From NCBI RefSeq assembly GCF_001544695.2, contig NZ_FCOM02000027.1:39769-103768 (forward strand): a DNA stretch of 64,000 nucleotides. The letters are read 5' to 3'. A model generated the notes under the pieces. That model saw nothing but the letters and a program-made list of their open reading frames with translations, was not told the origin of the DNA and made no database searches. The stretch comes from Caballeronia arvi. GTDB taxonomy: Bacteria; Pseudomonadota; Gammaproteobacteria; Burkholderiales; Burkholderiaceae. Both the position numbers and the translations under genes were made by a program. The stretch's first letter is position 1; the number at the start of each line of letters is the position of its first letter. Of the stretch, positions 8,570-17,055 are shown one piece after another.

Positions 8570-10978
8570 TTACTGCCCCTTGAACAGATTCATGATGTCC
8601 TGCTTTTCCTGTTCGCCGACTTCCGGCGCGGGCGCCGTCACGCCGGATACGCCTTCCTGCGGCGGCGCCTGACTGACACCGATCGTCGCGACGAAGCCGT
8701 GGCCCGGCGTCATGTCGTCGAAGTACAGTTCGTTGCCGAGCGACGTGATATCGGGCGGCATCAGCGGCTTGTACTCGGGTACGCCCTTGAGCGCTTTGCC
8801 CATGTAATCCATCCACACCGGCAGCGCGAGACCGCCGCCCGTTTCCTTGTCGCCGAGGCTGCGCGGATTGTCGTAGCCGATCCACGCGATCGCCACGAGC
8901 GTGCGCTGATAGCCGGCGAACCATGCATCGCGCGAATCGTTCGTCGTGCCGGTCTTGCCGGCGAGATCGCCACGCTTCAACTGGTTCGTCTTCGCGCCCG
9001 TGCCGTGCTGCGCGACGCTCTGCAACAGACTGTTCATCACGAACGCGTTGCGCGGCGTGATGGCGAGCGGCGCGCTCTGCTGCGCGACGAGCGGCTGCGG
9101 ATGCGATACGACGCGGCCGTAAGGATCGGTGATGTCGGCGATCAGATACGGATTCACGCGATAACCACCGTTCGCGAACACCGCGTAGCCCGCCGCCATC
9201 TGCAACGGCGTGACGAGACCCGCGCCGAGCGCCATCGGCAGATAGGCGGGATGACGGTCCGCGTCGAAGCCGAAACGCGTGATGTACTGCTGCGCGTATT
9301 TCGTGCCGATATGACTCAGGATGCGGATCGACACCATGTTCTTCGATTTCTGCAGCGCGGAGCGCATGCTCATCGGGCCGTCGAAGCCGCCGCCGTAGTT
9401 CTTCGGCTCCCACGCCTGGCCGCCGGTCTCGGCCGCGCTGAAGAAGAGCGGGCCGTCGTTGATGATGGTCGCGGGCGACAAACCCTTTTCGAGCGACGCC
9501 GAATAGATGAACGGCTTGAAGCTCGAACCCGGCTGGCGCCACGCCTGCGTGACGTGATTGAACTTGTTCTTGTTGAAGTCGAAGCCGCCGACGAGCGCGC
9601 GGATCGCGCCGTCCTGCGGGACCATCGAGATGAACGCGCCTTCCACTTGCGGCAGTTGCGTGATGACCCAGTTGCCGTCGTCGTCCTTCATGAGCCGCAC
9701 GATCGCGCCCGGACGAATACGCGCGTTCGGTTGCGCTTTCGGGCTGAGCGCGAACTGCACGAAGCGCAGATCGTTGCCGGCGATCGTCGCCGTATTGCCG
9801 TCGATGAAGCTCGCCTTCACTTCCTTCGGATTCGCCGACGTCACCACCGCCGCGACGATCTCGCCATTGTCGGGATGCTCGGCGAGCGCGTCGTCGATGG
9901 CCTGCTCACGGTCGTCGGCATCTTTCGGCAGATCGATATAGCCTTCCGGCCCGCGATAGCCGTGGCGGTGCTCGTAGTCCATCAGACCCTTGCGCACCGC
10001 GCGATAGGCGGCGTCCTGATCGGCGGAATCGATCGTCGTCACGACGTTCAGGCCGCGCGTGTAGGCTTCCTCGCGGTACTGCGCGTACATCATCTGACGG
10101 ACCATTTCCGCGACGTACTCGGCATGCACGCTGAACTCGCGGCCCTGTCCCTTCACGACGAGCGCCTGCTTCACGGCCTGCTCGTACTGGTCCTGCGTGA
10201 TGAAGTTCAGCTCGTGCATGCGTTGCAGGATGTACTCCTGCCGCACCTTCGCGCGTTTCGGATTGACGACCGGGTTATACGCCGACGGCGCTTTCGGCAG
10301 ACCTGCGAGCATCGCGGCTTCTGCGAGCGAAATGTCCTTCAGATCCTTGCCGAAATAGACGCGCGCCGCGCTTGCGAAGCCGTACGCGCGCTGCCCGAGA
10401 TAGATCTGATTCATATAGACCTCGAGAATCTGATCTTTCGTCAGCGCGCGCTCGATCTTGTAGGCGAGCAGCATCTCGTAGATCTTGCGCGTGTAGGTCT
10501 TTTCGCTCGACAGGAAGAAGTTGCGCGCGACCTGCATCGTGATCGTGCTCGCGCCCTGCGATGCGTGGCCGTTGGTCAGTGCGACCGTGCCCGCGCGCAG
10601 GATGCCGGTGAGATCGACGCCGCCATGATCGTAGAAACGCGCATCTTCGATCGCGAGCACGGCTTTTTTCAGATGATCGGGCACGTCCTGAATGCGCACG
10701 ACGCTGCGGCGTTCCTCGCCGAATTCACCGATCAGAAGGTGATCGGCCGTATAGATGCGCAGCGGCACCTTCGGCTTGTAGTCCGTGAGCGCCTCGAGCG
10801 AAGGCAGGTTCGGCATTGCGACGACGAGCGCGTAGCCGAGGACGAGACCCGCGCAGACGACGAGGGCAAATACGCTGACGCCAAAACCGAGGAGAAGCCG
10901 CGCCCACCACGGGCGCCTGGCTTTCTTGTGCCCTTCGGGCGGCGTGGACGGGGGGGTGTTCGGGGAAGAGGATTGCAT
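8570..10978 (-). CDS. mrcA: Penicillin-binding protein 1A, bifunctional class A
   Basis: Peptidoglycan glycosyltransferase/transpeptidase anchored by one N-terminal transmembrane segment (about residues 28-54). The glycosyltransferase domain shows the catalytic glutamate Glu111 in AIEDARFYDHGG, and the transpeptidase domain shows Ser485 in SSFK and the KTGT motif beginning at Lys675. Length (802 residues) fits class A PBPs with the PBP1A-type OB-fold insertion between the two domains. Its neighbours (pilM cluster divergent, then aroK) match Escherichia coli, where mrcA is divergent from hofMNOPQ-aroKB. Confidence 0.95.
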   Translation of the reverse strand: MQSSSPNTPPSTPPEGHKKARRPWWARLLLGFGVSVFALVVCAGLVLGYALVVAMPNLPSLEALTDYKPKVPLRIYTADHLLIGEFGEERRSVVRIQDVPDHLKKAVLAIEDARFYDHGGVDLTGILRAGTVALTNGHASQGASTITMQVARNFFLSSEKTYTRKIYEMLLAYKIERALTKDQILEVYMNQIYLGQRAYGFASAARVYFGKDLKDISLAEAAMLAGLPKAPSAYNPVVNPKRAKVRQEYILQRMHELNFITQDQYEQAVKQALVVKGQGREFSVHAEYVAEMVRQMMYAQYREEAYTRGLNVVTTIDSADQDAAYRAVRKGLMDYEHRHGYRGPEGYIDLPKDADDREQAIDDALAEHPDNGEIVAAVVTSANPKEVKASFIDGNTATIAGNDLRFVQFALSPKAQPNARIRPGAIVRLMKDDDGNWVITQLPQVEGAFISMVPQDGAIRALVGGFDFNKNKFNHVTQAWRQPGSSFKPFIYSASLEKGLSPATIINDGPLFFSAAETGGQAWEPKNYGGGFDGPMSMRSALQKSKNMVSIRILSHIGTKYAQQYITRFGFDADRHPAYLPMALGAGLVTPLQMAAGYAVFANGGYRVNPYLIADITDPYGRVVSHPQPLVAQQSAPLAITPRNAFVMNSLLQSVAQHGTGAKTNQLKRGDLAGKTGTTNDSRDAWFAGYQRTLVAIAWIGYDNPRSLGDKETGGGLALPVWMDYMGKALKGVPEYKPLMPPDITSLGNELYFDDMTPGHGFVATIGVSQAPPQEGVSGVTAPAPEVGEQEKQDIMNLFKGQ

Positions 10979-11002
10979 AGCACCACCAAAAACGGTCCCG
11001 CG

Positions 11003-11008
11003 ATTATA
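11003..11008 (-). promoter_or_regulatory. Consensus -10 element upstream of mrcA
   Basis: The reverse strand reads TATAAT here, 25 bases before the mrcA start. No good -35 was found at 16-18 bases spacing. The rest of the 250-base mrcA/pilM gap holds no recognised element except the GGAAGGAG ribosome-binding site before pilM. Confidence 0.45.
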
Positions 11009-11228
11009 GCCGCCCGGATTTGGGACATTTCTGAGCGGTCGCGGCGCATGCGGCCGTCACGTATGCCTGCCGCTGTCTTCAAGATACGCGCGATCCGGTC
11101 CGGAAGCATCGGGATATCGCGCGCGTTGGCCGTTCGGCCGAGTGTTCGCCGCCGATGACGCTCGCGACAATTCTTCCCCATCAGGCGCCCGAACGGTTCG
11201 GCGCGCGATTGAACGGAAGGAGTCGGTC

Positions 11229-12230
11229 ATGAGTAAGGAAAAAGCGCCGCGCGGCGCGATGCTGACGGTCACGCGGCGCTATGCGGCGGGCATCGACGTA
11301 AGTGAGGACGCGGTGCGGCTCGCGGTCGTCAGTAGACGATTGCGCGCGAACGCGGCGGTGTGCGTCGAGCATCTGGAGACGGTGGCGTTGCCTTCGGGCG
11401 CGGTGGTCGATGGCGATTTCATCGATCGTGCGGCCATCGTGAGGGCGTTGCGCGAAGCGTTCGCGCGCCTGCCGGAAACCGGTGCATGGCGGGCGCTGCG
11501 CTGCGCGATGGGTTTGCCCGCGTCGGCGACGCTCACGACGCAGGTTCCGCTCGCTCGTCTGATAGATGTTCACGATCACTTCGCGGGCAACATCGGCGGC
11601 GACCCGCGCGGCTTTCTCGAACCGGCGGTGCTCGCCGAAGCCGAGCGCGCCGCGGGCATCGAGCGCGGCGCGCTGGCTGTGGACTGGTCCGTGCAGGCGC
11701 GCGAGGACGGCGAGGCGCAGGTCGCGATCGCGGCCACGGCGCGGCGGCATGTCGAGGCGCGCGTCGAGACGGCGGCGGAGGCGGGCATCGCGCTGTCGGC
11801 CATCGACGGAGAGCCGGCAGCCGCGTTGCGCGCGATGCGCCATGCCGGCTCGACCGAACTGGACGCCGACGCGCGCTATCTCGTCTGCTGGCTGGAAAGC
11901 ACCGGCTTGCACGGCTGGCTCGTCGGCTCGCGCGGCGTCGAGAGCGAGCTGCGCTATCCCTCGCCGGAGCATCGGAGCATCGCCGAGGCGCTTCACGATC
12001 TCGTCGGGCAGGACGCGCCGCTCGATTGCATATACGTCGGCGGGCAGATCGAATTGCTGGCGCATGCGTGCGTTCCGGTTCCCGCGCTGGGCAAGACCTT
12101 CGGCTGTCCGGCGCTGCCCTTCGAGGCCGCGCCGTATTGCAACGGCGCATCGGGCGTTTCGTCCGCGTATAAGCATTCGCCGCGTTTCGCCGTCGCGTTC
12201 GGACTCGCACTGCGCGAGGTGATGCAATGA
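11229..12230 (+). CDS. pilM: PilM/HofM-like type IV pilus assembly protein
   Basis: Actin-like ATPase-fold protein of 333 residues that in type IV pilus and DNA-uptake systems forms the cytoplasmic part of the PilMNOP alignment complex. The N-terminal YAAGIDVSEDAVRLAVVSR is the first phosphate-binding strand-turn of the PilM family. Start ATG at 11229 is preceded by GGAAGGAG. The stop overlaps the next start in ATGA. Sequence conservation is that of the divergent HofM type, so the system could serve competence or a minor pilus; pilin and motor genes are not in the window. Confidence 0.8.
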   Translation: MSKEKAPRGAMLTVTRRYAAGIDVSEDAVRLAVVSRRLRANAAVCVEHLETVALPSGAVVDGDFIDRAAIVRALREAFARLPETGAWRALRCAMGLPASATLTTQVPLARLIDVHDHFAGNIGGDPRGFLEPAVLAEAERAAGIERGALAVDWSVQAREDGEAQVAIAATARRHVEARVETAAEAGIALSAIDGEPAAALRAMRHAGSTELDADARYLVCWLESTGLHGWLVGSRGVESELRYPSPEHRSIAEALHDLVGQDAPLDCIYVGGQIELLAHACVPVPALGKTFGCPALPFEAAPYCNGASGVSSAYKHSPRFAVAFGLALREVMQ

Positions 12231-12892
12231 ACGCAGTCATGCTCGATGGATTCAACTTGCTGCCGTATCGCGCGCGCAGGCGCCGTGAGATGCGGCGTCA
12301 GCGGCTCGCGCTGCTTGGCGCCGTGACGCTGGCCGGTTGCGCGGCCGTCGGCGCCGTGGCTGGCTGGGACGCGTTCGAGCGCGCCCGCCTGGATGAGCGG
12401 CGCGTGGCGCTGGAGACGTCGTTGCGCGCATCGGGCGCCCAGATCGACGAACACGCGCGGCTCCTTCGCGCGGAAGCTGAACGGCGTCGCGCGCGCGAGG
12501 CCGCGCAGCCGCTGGCTTTGCCGCGCGAGCGCTTCCTGGCGCTGCTCGAAGCGCTGGCGGAGGCGCCGCCGCAGCGTGGCATTGCGCTGCAACGCGTGTC
12601 GCAGCGAACGGACGAGGTCGAGCTTGCCGCGCTCGCGCCCGATTCGCAGGCGGCAGCGCTTTGGCTCAAGCGGCTGGAGCGGCTGCGCGGCGTGCAGTCG
12701 GTGGAAGTGATCGAGATGAAGCGGCGCGCGGACTCGGCTGCGCCGGGCAAGCGCGCTGCATCGACGGCGATCGAAAACCGTCCGGCGCATTTCGAATTCG
12801 TCGCGCTAGTGCGCTATGCGCCGGATCATTCGCGCGATCAGGCCGCGTCGCGTCAGGCGCGGCCTGTATTGACGGCCGTGCGGGGGAACTGA
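12227..12892 (+). CDS. pilN: PilN/HofN-like inner-membrane assembly protein
   Basis: A 221-residue bitopic protein. A short cytoplasmic N-terminus beginning MNAVMLDGFNLLPYRARRRR carries the FNLLPYR motif through which PilN binds PilM; one transmembrane segment follows (about residues 26-46), then an Arg/Glu-rich probable coiled coil (50-100) and a ferredoxin-like periplasmic domain. Translationally coupled to pilM by a 4-base overlap, and 2 bases before the next gene. Confidence 0.8.
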   Translation: MNAVMLDGFNLLPYRARRRREMRRQRLALLGAVTLAGCAAVGAVAGWDAFERARLDERRVALETSLRASGAQIDEHARLLRAEAERRRAREAAQPLALPRERFLALLEALAEAPPQRGIALQRVSQRTDEVELAALAPDSQAAALWLKRLERLRGVQSVEVIEMKRRADSAAPGKRAASTAIENRPAHFEFVALVRYAPDHSRDQAASRQARPVLTAVRGN

Positions 12893-12894
12893 CC

Positions 12895-13764
12895 ATGAGC
12901 ACGATTCCGATGAACTTCCGGCTGAGGAAGCAATCTCGCGGTGCGCAGTCCATCATGCAGCCGGTCGATGAATGGTCGGGGCTTCGAACCGCGTGTGTCG
13001 CGTTTGCGTTGGGCGCGCTCGTGTTCGGCGCAGGGCTGCGAGCGTTGCGGATGTCCGACGCGAGCCAGCTCGAAGCGAGCCGGGCCGCATGGGCGGCGGC
13101 GCAGGCGAAGGCGCAGGACACGGGGCGCATCGCGGCAGAGCTGCCGGCGCTGCGTGCGCGGGTAGCGTCGGGCCGGCTGGAGCCGGAACACTGGAGCGCC
13201 GCCGACGCGTTGCGCGCCGTTGCCGATCTCGCGGCGCAAAACGGGCTGCGCGTTTCGGGCATCGAACCTGTCGCGATCAAGGGCGGCGATCCGAAGGCGC
13301 GCGAGCCGATCCCGGAACGCGCGCTCAAACTGCGCGCCGACGGCACGTTCGCGGAAGTTCGACGTTTCCTCGATGCGCTCGCCGGCCTGCCGCGGCTCGT
13401 CGTGCCCGAAAACGTGCAGATTCGACGGCAGGCGGGCGGGCTCGCCGTCGAAGCGACGCTGCGCATCTTCGAAACGCTGCCGTCGGTGTCGCCCGTCGCG
13501 GCAGCGCGCGCGGACGCGTTCGTCGTCGATCCGTTCGGCAACGCGGATGCGGCCGTGCAGGGCGGCGACATCCTGCTCGTCGGCACGTTCGTCGGACGCA
13601 GGCGCGCGATGGCGCTGCTGCAAAGCGGCCGCGACATCGATGCCTTCGCGCCGGGGCAGAAGATTGGCGACGAATGGCTCGGGCGCGTCGTGCCGCGTGC
13701 GATCGAGCTCGCTGGCAACGACGGCGTCGCGCGCAAGCTGACGTTCGCGGAGGATCGCAAGTGA
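12895..13764 (+). CDS. PilO-PilP fusion protein of the pilus alignment complex
   Basis: Residues 1-200 look like PilO: short cytoplasmic tail, one transmembrane segment (about 33-52), a coiled-coil stretch (60-100) and a ferredoxin-like domain. After an alanine-rich linker, residues about 208-289 (VVDPFGNADAAVQGG ... LVGTFVGRRRAMALL ... PGQKIGDEWLGRV) resemble the beta-sandwich domain of PilP, the lipoprotein that contacts the secretin. No separate pilP exists between this gene and pilQ, so the two functions appear joined in one 289-residue chain. This reading comes from pattern and gene order; a structure comparison would settle it. Confidence 0.65.
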   Translation: MSTIPMNFRLRKQSRGAQSIMQPVDEWSGLRTACVAFALGALVFGAGLRALRMSDASQLEASRAAWAAAQAKAQDTGRIAAELPALRARVASGRLEPEHWSAADALRAVADLAAQNGLRVSGIEPVAIKGGDPKAREPIPERALKLRADGTFAEVRRFLDALAGLPRLVVPENVQIRRQAGGLAVEATLRIFETLPSVSPVAAARADAFVVDPFGNADAAVQGGDILLVGTFVGRRRAMALLQSGRDIDAFAPGQKIGDEWLGRVVPRAIELAGNDGVARKLTFAEDRK

Positions 13765-15269
13765 ACCGGTTCGCGCAGCTTTCACGCCGATATATCGCGC
13801 CGGGCGTGGCGGCGCTGTTGCTCGCACACGCGTCGCTGGCCGCCGAAAGCGCGGATGCGGTCATCGCGCCGCTGCCGCCGCTCCCCGCATCGCTCGACGA
13901 GCAGCCTGCGGATCAGATCGCGATCGACGCGGCTCCCCCGCAACCAGCGGTTCAAGGCGCGGACGCCGCCAAGCCGGCAGCCGAAGCCGTGGAAGCGCTC
14001 GAAGGACCGCCGGTCCCGCTGCCGGCGCCCGAACGCCTGAGCAGCGCCCAATCCGGCGGCAACGACGGCAAGCCGATCACGCTCGACCTGAAAAACGCGG
14101 ATCTGAGCGCCGCGCTGCATGCGTTTGCGCGCTTCACGGGCCTGAACATCGTCGCGAGCGAGAAAGTGCGCGGACAGGTGTCGATGAATCTCGTCGCCGT
14201 GCCGTGGCGGCGCGCATTCGACACGCTGCTGGAAGTCAACGGCCTCGCGATGGAACAGCATGGCAACCTGATCTGGGTCGCGCCGATCGCGGAACTCGCC
14301 GCGCGCGAGAAGCTGCGCTTCGAGGCCCACGCGCGCGCCGCGGATCTCGAGCCGCTCGCGAGTCGTACGTTCGTGCTGCGCTATTCGCGTGCGGAAGAGC
14401 TGCGCAAGATGCTGACGGGTTCGGGCAATCAGCGCGTGCTATCCAAGCGCGGCTCCGTCATCGCGGATGCGCGCACGAACCTGCTCTTCGTCACCGATCT
14501 CGACGCGCGCATCCAGCAGATCGGCGAACTGATCGCGCTCATCGATAAGCCGACGCCGCAGGTGATGATCGAGGCGAAGATCGTCGAGGGCGAGGCGGGG
14601 CTGTCGCGCAATCTCGGCGTCAAGCTGGGCGTCGCGCCGCAAAGCGATCCGGCGACCGGGCTCGCGGGCGGGAAGGACGGTGTGGTATACGATCTGTCGG
14701 CGGGGCCGATCAACGGTTTCGACGCGGCGACCGCCGGGCTGACGCTGTTCGTCGCGCAGGCCACGCGGCTGCTCAACGTCGAAGTGAGCGCGCTGGAAGC
14801 GGAAGGGCGCGGACAGATCGTATCGCGTCCGCGCGTCGTGACGGCGGACCGGGTGAAGTCGGTCGTCGAGCAGGGCATGGAAGTGCCGTATCAGGCGAAG
14901 GTCGGCAACGGTATGTCGGGCGTGCAGTTTCGGCGCGCAACGCTCAAACTGGAGGTCGAGCCGCAGATCACGCCGCATGGCCACGTCATTCTGGATCTCG
15001 ACATCACGAAGGACAGTCTCGGCGAGCAGACGGCGAACGGCCCGGCCATCCACACCAAGCACGTCCAGACGCGCGTGGAAGTGGAAAACGGCGGAACGGT
15101 CGCGATCGGCGGTATTTATTCCAACGACGAGCGCGACGACGTGACTGGCGTGCCGGGTTTGTCGAAGCTGCCGCTGATCGGCTGGCTGTTTCGTCACGAC
15201 GCGCGGCGCAGCTCGAAAAGCGAACTGGTCATATTGATTACGCCACATGTGATAGCGAGCGGCGGCTGA
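13761..15269 (+). CDS. pilQ: Type IV pilus / DNA-uptake secretin PilQ (HofQ-like)
   Basis: Outer-membrane secretin of 502 residues that forms the gated pore for a pilus or incoming DNA. It has a signal peptide, a proline/alanine-rich linker (about 35-95), an STN/N0 domain with the typical ITLDLKNADLSAALHAFA, an N1-type ring-building domain (about 195-275), and a C-terminal secretin domain with VSALEAEGRGQIVSRPRV and VPGLSKLPLIGWLF motifs. No AMIN domains are seen, so it resembles the short HofQ/ComE form rather than full-length PilQ. Start is GTG at 13761, overlapping the previous stop. Confidence 0.88.
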   Translation: MNRFAQLSRRYIAPGVAALLLAHASLAAESADAVIAPLPPLPASLDEQPADQIAIDAAPPQPAVQGADAAKPAAEAVEALEGPPVPLPAPERLSSAQSGGNDGKPITLDLKNADLSAALHAFARFTGLNIVASEKVRGQVSMNLVAVPWRRAFDTLLEVNGLAMEQHGNLIWVAPIAELAAREKLRFEAHARAADLEPLASRTFVLRYSRAEELRKMLTGSGNQRVLSKRGSVIADARTNLLFVTDLDARIQQIGELIALIDKPTPQVMIEAKIVEGEAGLSRNLGVKLGVAPQSDPATGLAGGKDGVVYDLSAGPINGFDAATAGLTLFVAQATRLLNVEVSALEAEGRGQIVSRPRVVTADRVKSVVEQGMEVPYQAKVGNGMSGVQFRRATLKLEVEPQITPHGHVILDLDITKDSLGEQTANGPAIHTKHVQTRVEVENGGTVAIGGIYSNDERDDVTGVPGLSKLPLIGWLFRHDARRSSKSELVILITPHVIASGG

Positions 15270-15362
15270 GCGCAGCCACAAAGGGGCGCGACTCGACAAA
15301 GCGGGCGGTTTGCCCTTAAGCTGCCGCACGAACGAATTGCATCGAACTGGAAGGGAACCGAG

Positions 15363-15908
15363 TTGCAGGAAGGGCACGCGAACGCGAACATTTTTTTCGT
15401 CGGACTCATGGGGGCGGGTAAGACCACCGTGGGCCGTGCGGTTGCGCGCCGTCTGCAGCGCTCGTTCATCGATTCGGATCTGGAGATCGAAGCGCGCACG
15501 GGCGCCCGGATTCCGGTGATCTGGGAACTCGAGGGCGAGGACGGGTTTCGTCAGCGTGAGGCACATATCATCGATGAGCTGTCGCAGCGCAACGGCATCG
15601 TGCTCGCAACGGGCGGCGGCGCGGTGCTGCGTCCCGAGAACCGCGAACATCTGAAGAATCGCGGCATCGTCATTTATCTGCGCGCGAATCCGCACGATCT
15701 GTGGCAGCGCACGCGGCGCGACAAGAATCGCCCGCTGTTGCAGACCGAAGACCCGCGCGGCAAGCTCGAAGCGCTTTTCCACACGCGCGATCCGCTGTAT
15801 CACGAATGCGCGCACTTCGTTGTGGAAACGGGGCGGCCGACCGTGAACGCGCTCGTGAACATGGTCCTGATGCAACTGGAGGTCGCCGGCGTCGTCAAAC
15901 CGGCCTGA
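15363..15908 (+). CDS. aroK: Shikimate kinase
   Basis: Phosphorylates shikimate in the aromatic amino acid pathway. The 181-residue protein has a P-loop GLMGAGKTT at residues 14-22, the substrate-binding aspartates in FIDSDLEIE (37-42), and the TGGGAV motif near 82-87. The start is TTG at 15363, preceded by AAGGGA; no ATG or GTG is available near the conserved N-terminus. aroB follows after 7 bases. Confidence 0.95.
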   Translation: MQEGHANANIFFVGLMGAGKTTVGRAVARRLQRSFIDSDLEIEARTGARIPVIWELEGEDGFRQREAHIIDELSQRNGIVLATGGGAVLRPENREHLKNRGIVIYLRANPHDLWQRTRRDKNRPLLQTEDPRGKLEALFHTRDPLYHECAHFVVETGRPTVNALVNMVLMQLEVAGVVKPA

Positions 15909-15915
15909 AGATCAC

Positions 15916-17001
15916 ATGTCCGCCATGAATATAGTCAACGTCGAACTGGGCGAGCGCGCCTATCCCATTCATATCGGTGCGGACCTGATCGGCCGCAGCG
16001 AACTTTTCGCGCCGCATATCAAGGGTGCGTCCGTGGCGATCGTCACGAACTCCACCATCGATCCGCTCTACGGCGACCAGTTGCGTGCGGCGCTCGAACC
16101 GCTCGGCAAGAAAGTGACGACGGTCGTCCTTCCTGACGGCGAGGCGCACAAGAACTGGGAAACGCTCAACAAGATCTTCGATGCGCTCCTCACCGAACGT
16201 GCCGACCGCAAGACGACGCTGATCGCGCTCGGCGGCGGCGTCGTCGGCGACATGACCGGCTTCGCGGCTGCGTGCTACATGCGCGGCGTGCCGTTCATCC
16301 AGGTTCCGACTACGCTGCTGTCGCAAGTCGATTCGTCTGTCGGTGGCAAGACGGGCATCAATCATCCGCTCGGCAAGAACATGATCGGCGCGTTCTATCA
16401 GCCGCAAGCGGTGATCGCGGATATCGGTGCGCTGCGGACTTTGCCGGAGCGCGAGCTGGCCGCGGGCATCGCCGAAGTCATCAAGACGGCCGCGATCAAG
16501 GACGCCGATTTCTTCGAGTGGATCGAAGCGAACATCGACGCGCTCAATCGTCTGGACGAAAACGCCCTCGCGCACGCCGTGAAGCGCTCGTGCGAGATCA
16601 AGGCGTCGGTGGTGGCGTCGGACGAGCGCGAAGGCGGGCAGCGCGCGATCCTTAATTTCGGCCATACCTTCGGCCATGCGATCGAAGCCGGTCTCGGCTA
16701 CGGCGAATGGCTGCACGGCGAGGCGGTCGGCTGCGGCATGGTGATGGCGGCGGACCTGTCCGTGCGCCTCGGCAAGCTCGACGAAGCCGCGCGCCAGCGT
16801 CTCGTGCGCGTGATCGAAGCGGCCAGGCTGCCAGTCACGGCGCCCAGGCTCGGCGACGACCGCTACGTCGATCTGATGAAGGTCGACAAGAAAGCGGAAG
16901 CCGGCGAGATCAAATTCATTCTGCTGACCCGCTTCGGCGCGACCGAGATCACGAGCGCGCCCGATCAGGCGGTGCGCGCGACGCTCGCAGCCAGCGTCTG
17001 A
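15916..17001 (+). CDS. aroB: 3-Dehydroquinate synthase
   Basis: NAD- and zinc-dependent enzyme converting DAHP to 3-dehydroquinate, second step of the shikimate pathway. The 361-residue length is standard. Visible motifs are the nucleotide-binding GGGVVGDMTGFAA (about 99-111), VDSSVGGKTGINHP (about 139-152) and the metal-binding histidines in FGHTFGHAIE and EWLHGEAVG. The start could also be the second Met (MNIVNVELGERAYPI) at 15925. Confidence 0.96.
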   Translation: MSAMNIVNVELGERAYPIHIGADLIGRSELFAPHIKGASVAIVTNSTIDPLYGDQLRAALEPLGKKVTTVVLPDGEAHKNWETLNKIFDALLTERADRKTTLIALGGGVVGDMTGFAAACYMRGVPFIQVPTTLLSQVDSSVGGKTGINHPLGKNMIGAFYQPQAVIADIGALRTLPERELAAGIAEVIKTAAIKDADFFEWIEANIDALNRLDENALAHAVKRSCEIKASVVASDEREGGQRAILNFGHTFGHAIEAGLGYGEWLHGEAVGCGMVMAADLSVRLGKLDEAARQRLVRVIEAARLPVTAPRLGDDRYVDLMKVDKKAEAGEIKFILLTRFGATEITSAPDQAVRATLAASV

Positions 17002-17055
17002 TCCGCGCGAGCGGCGGCTAATACGACGAAGCACCACGACGAAGCGGAGCAGCCG

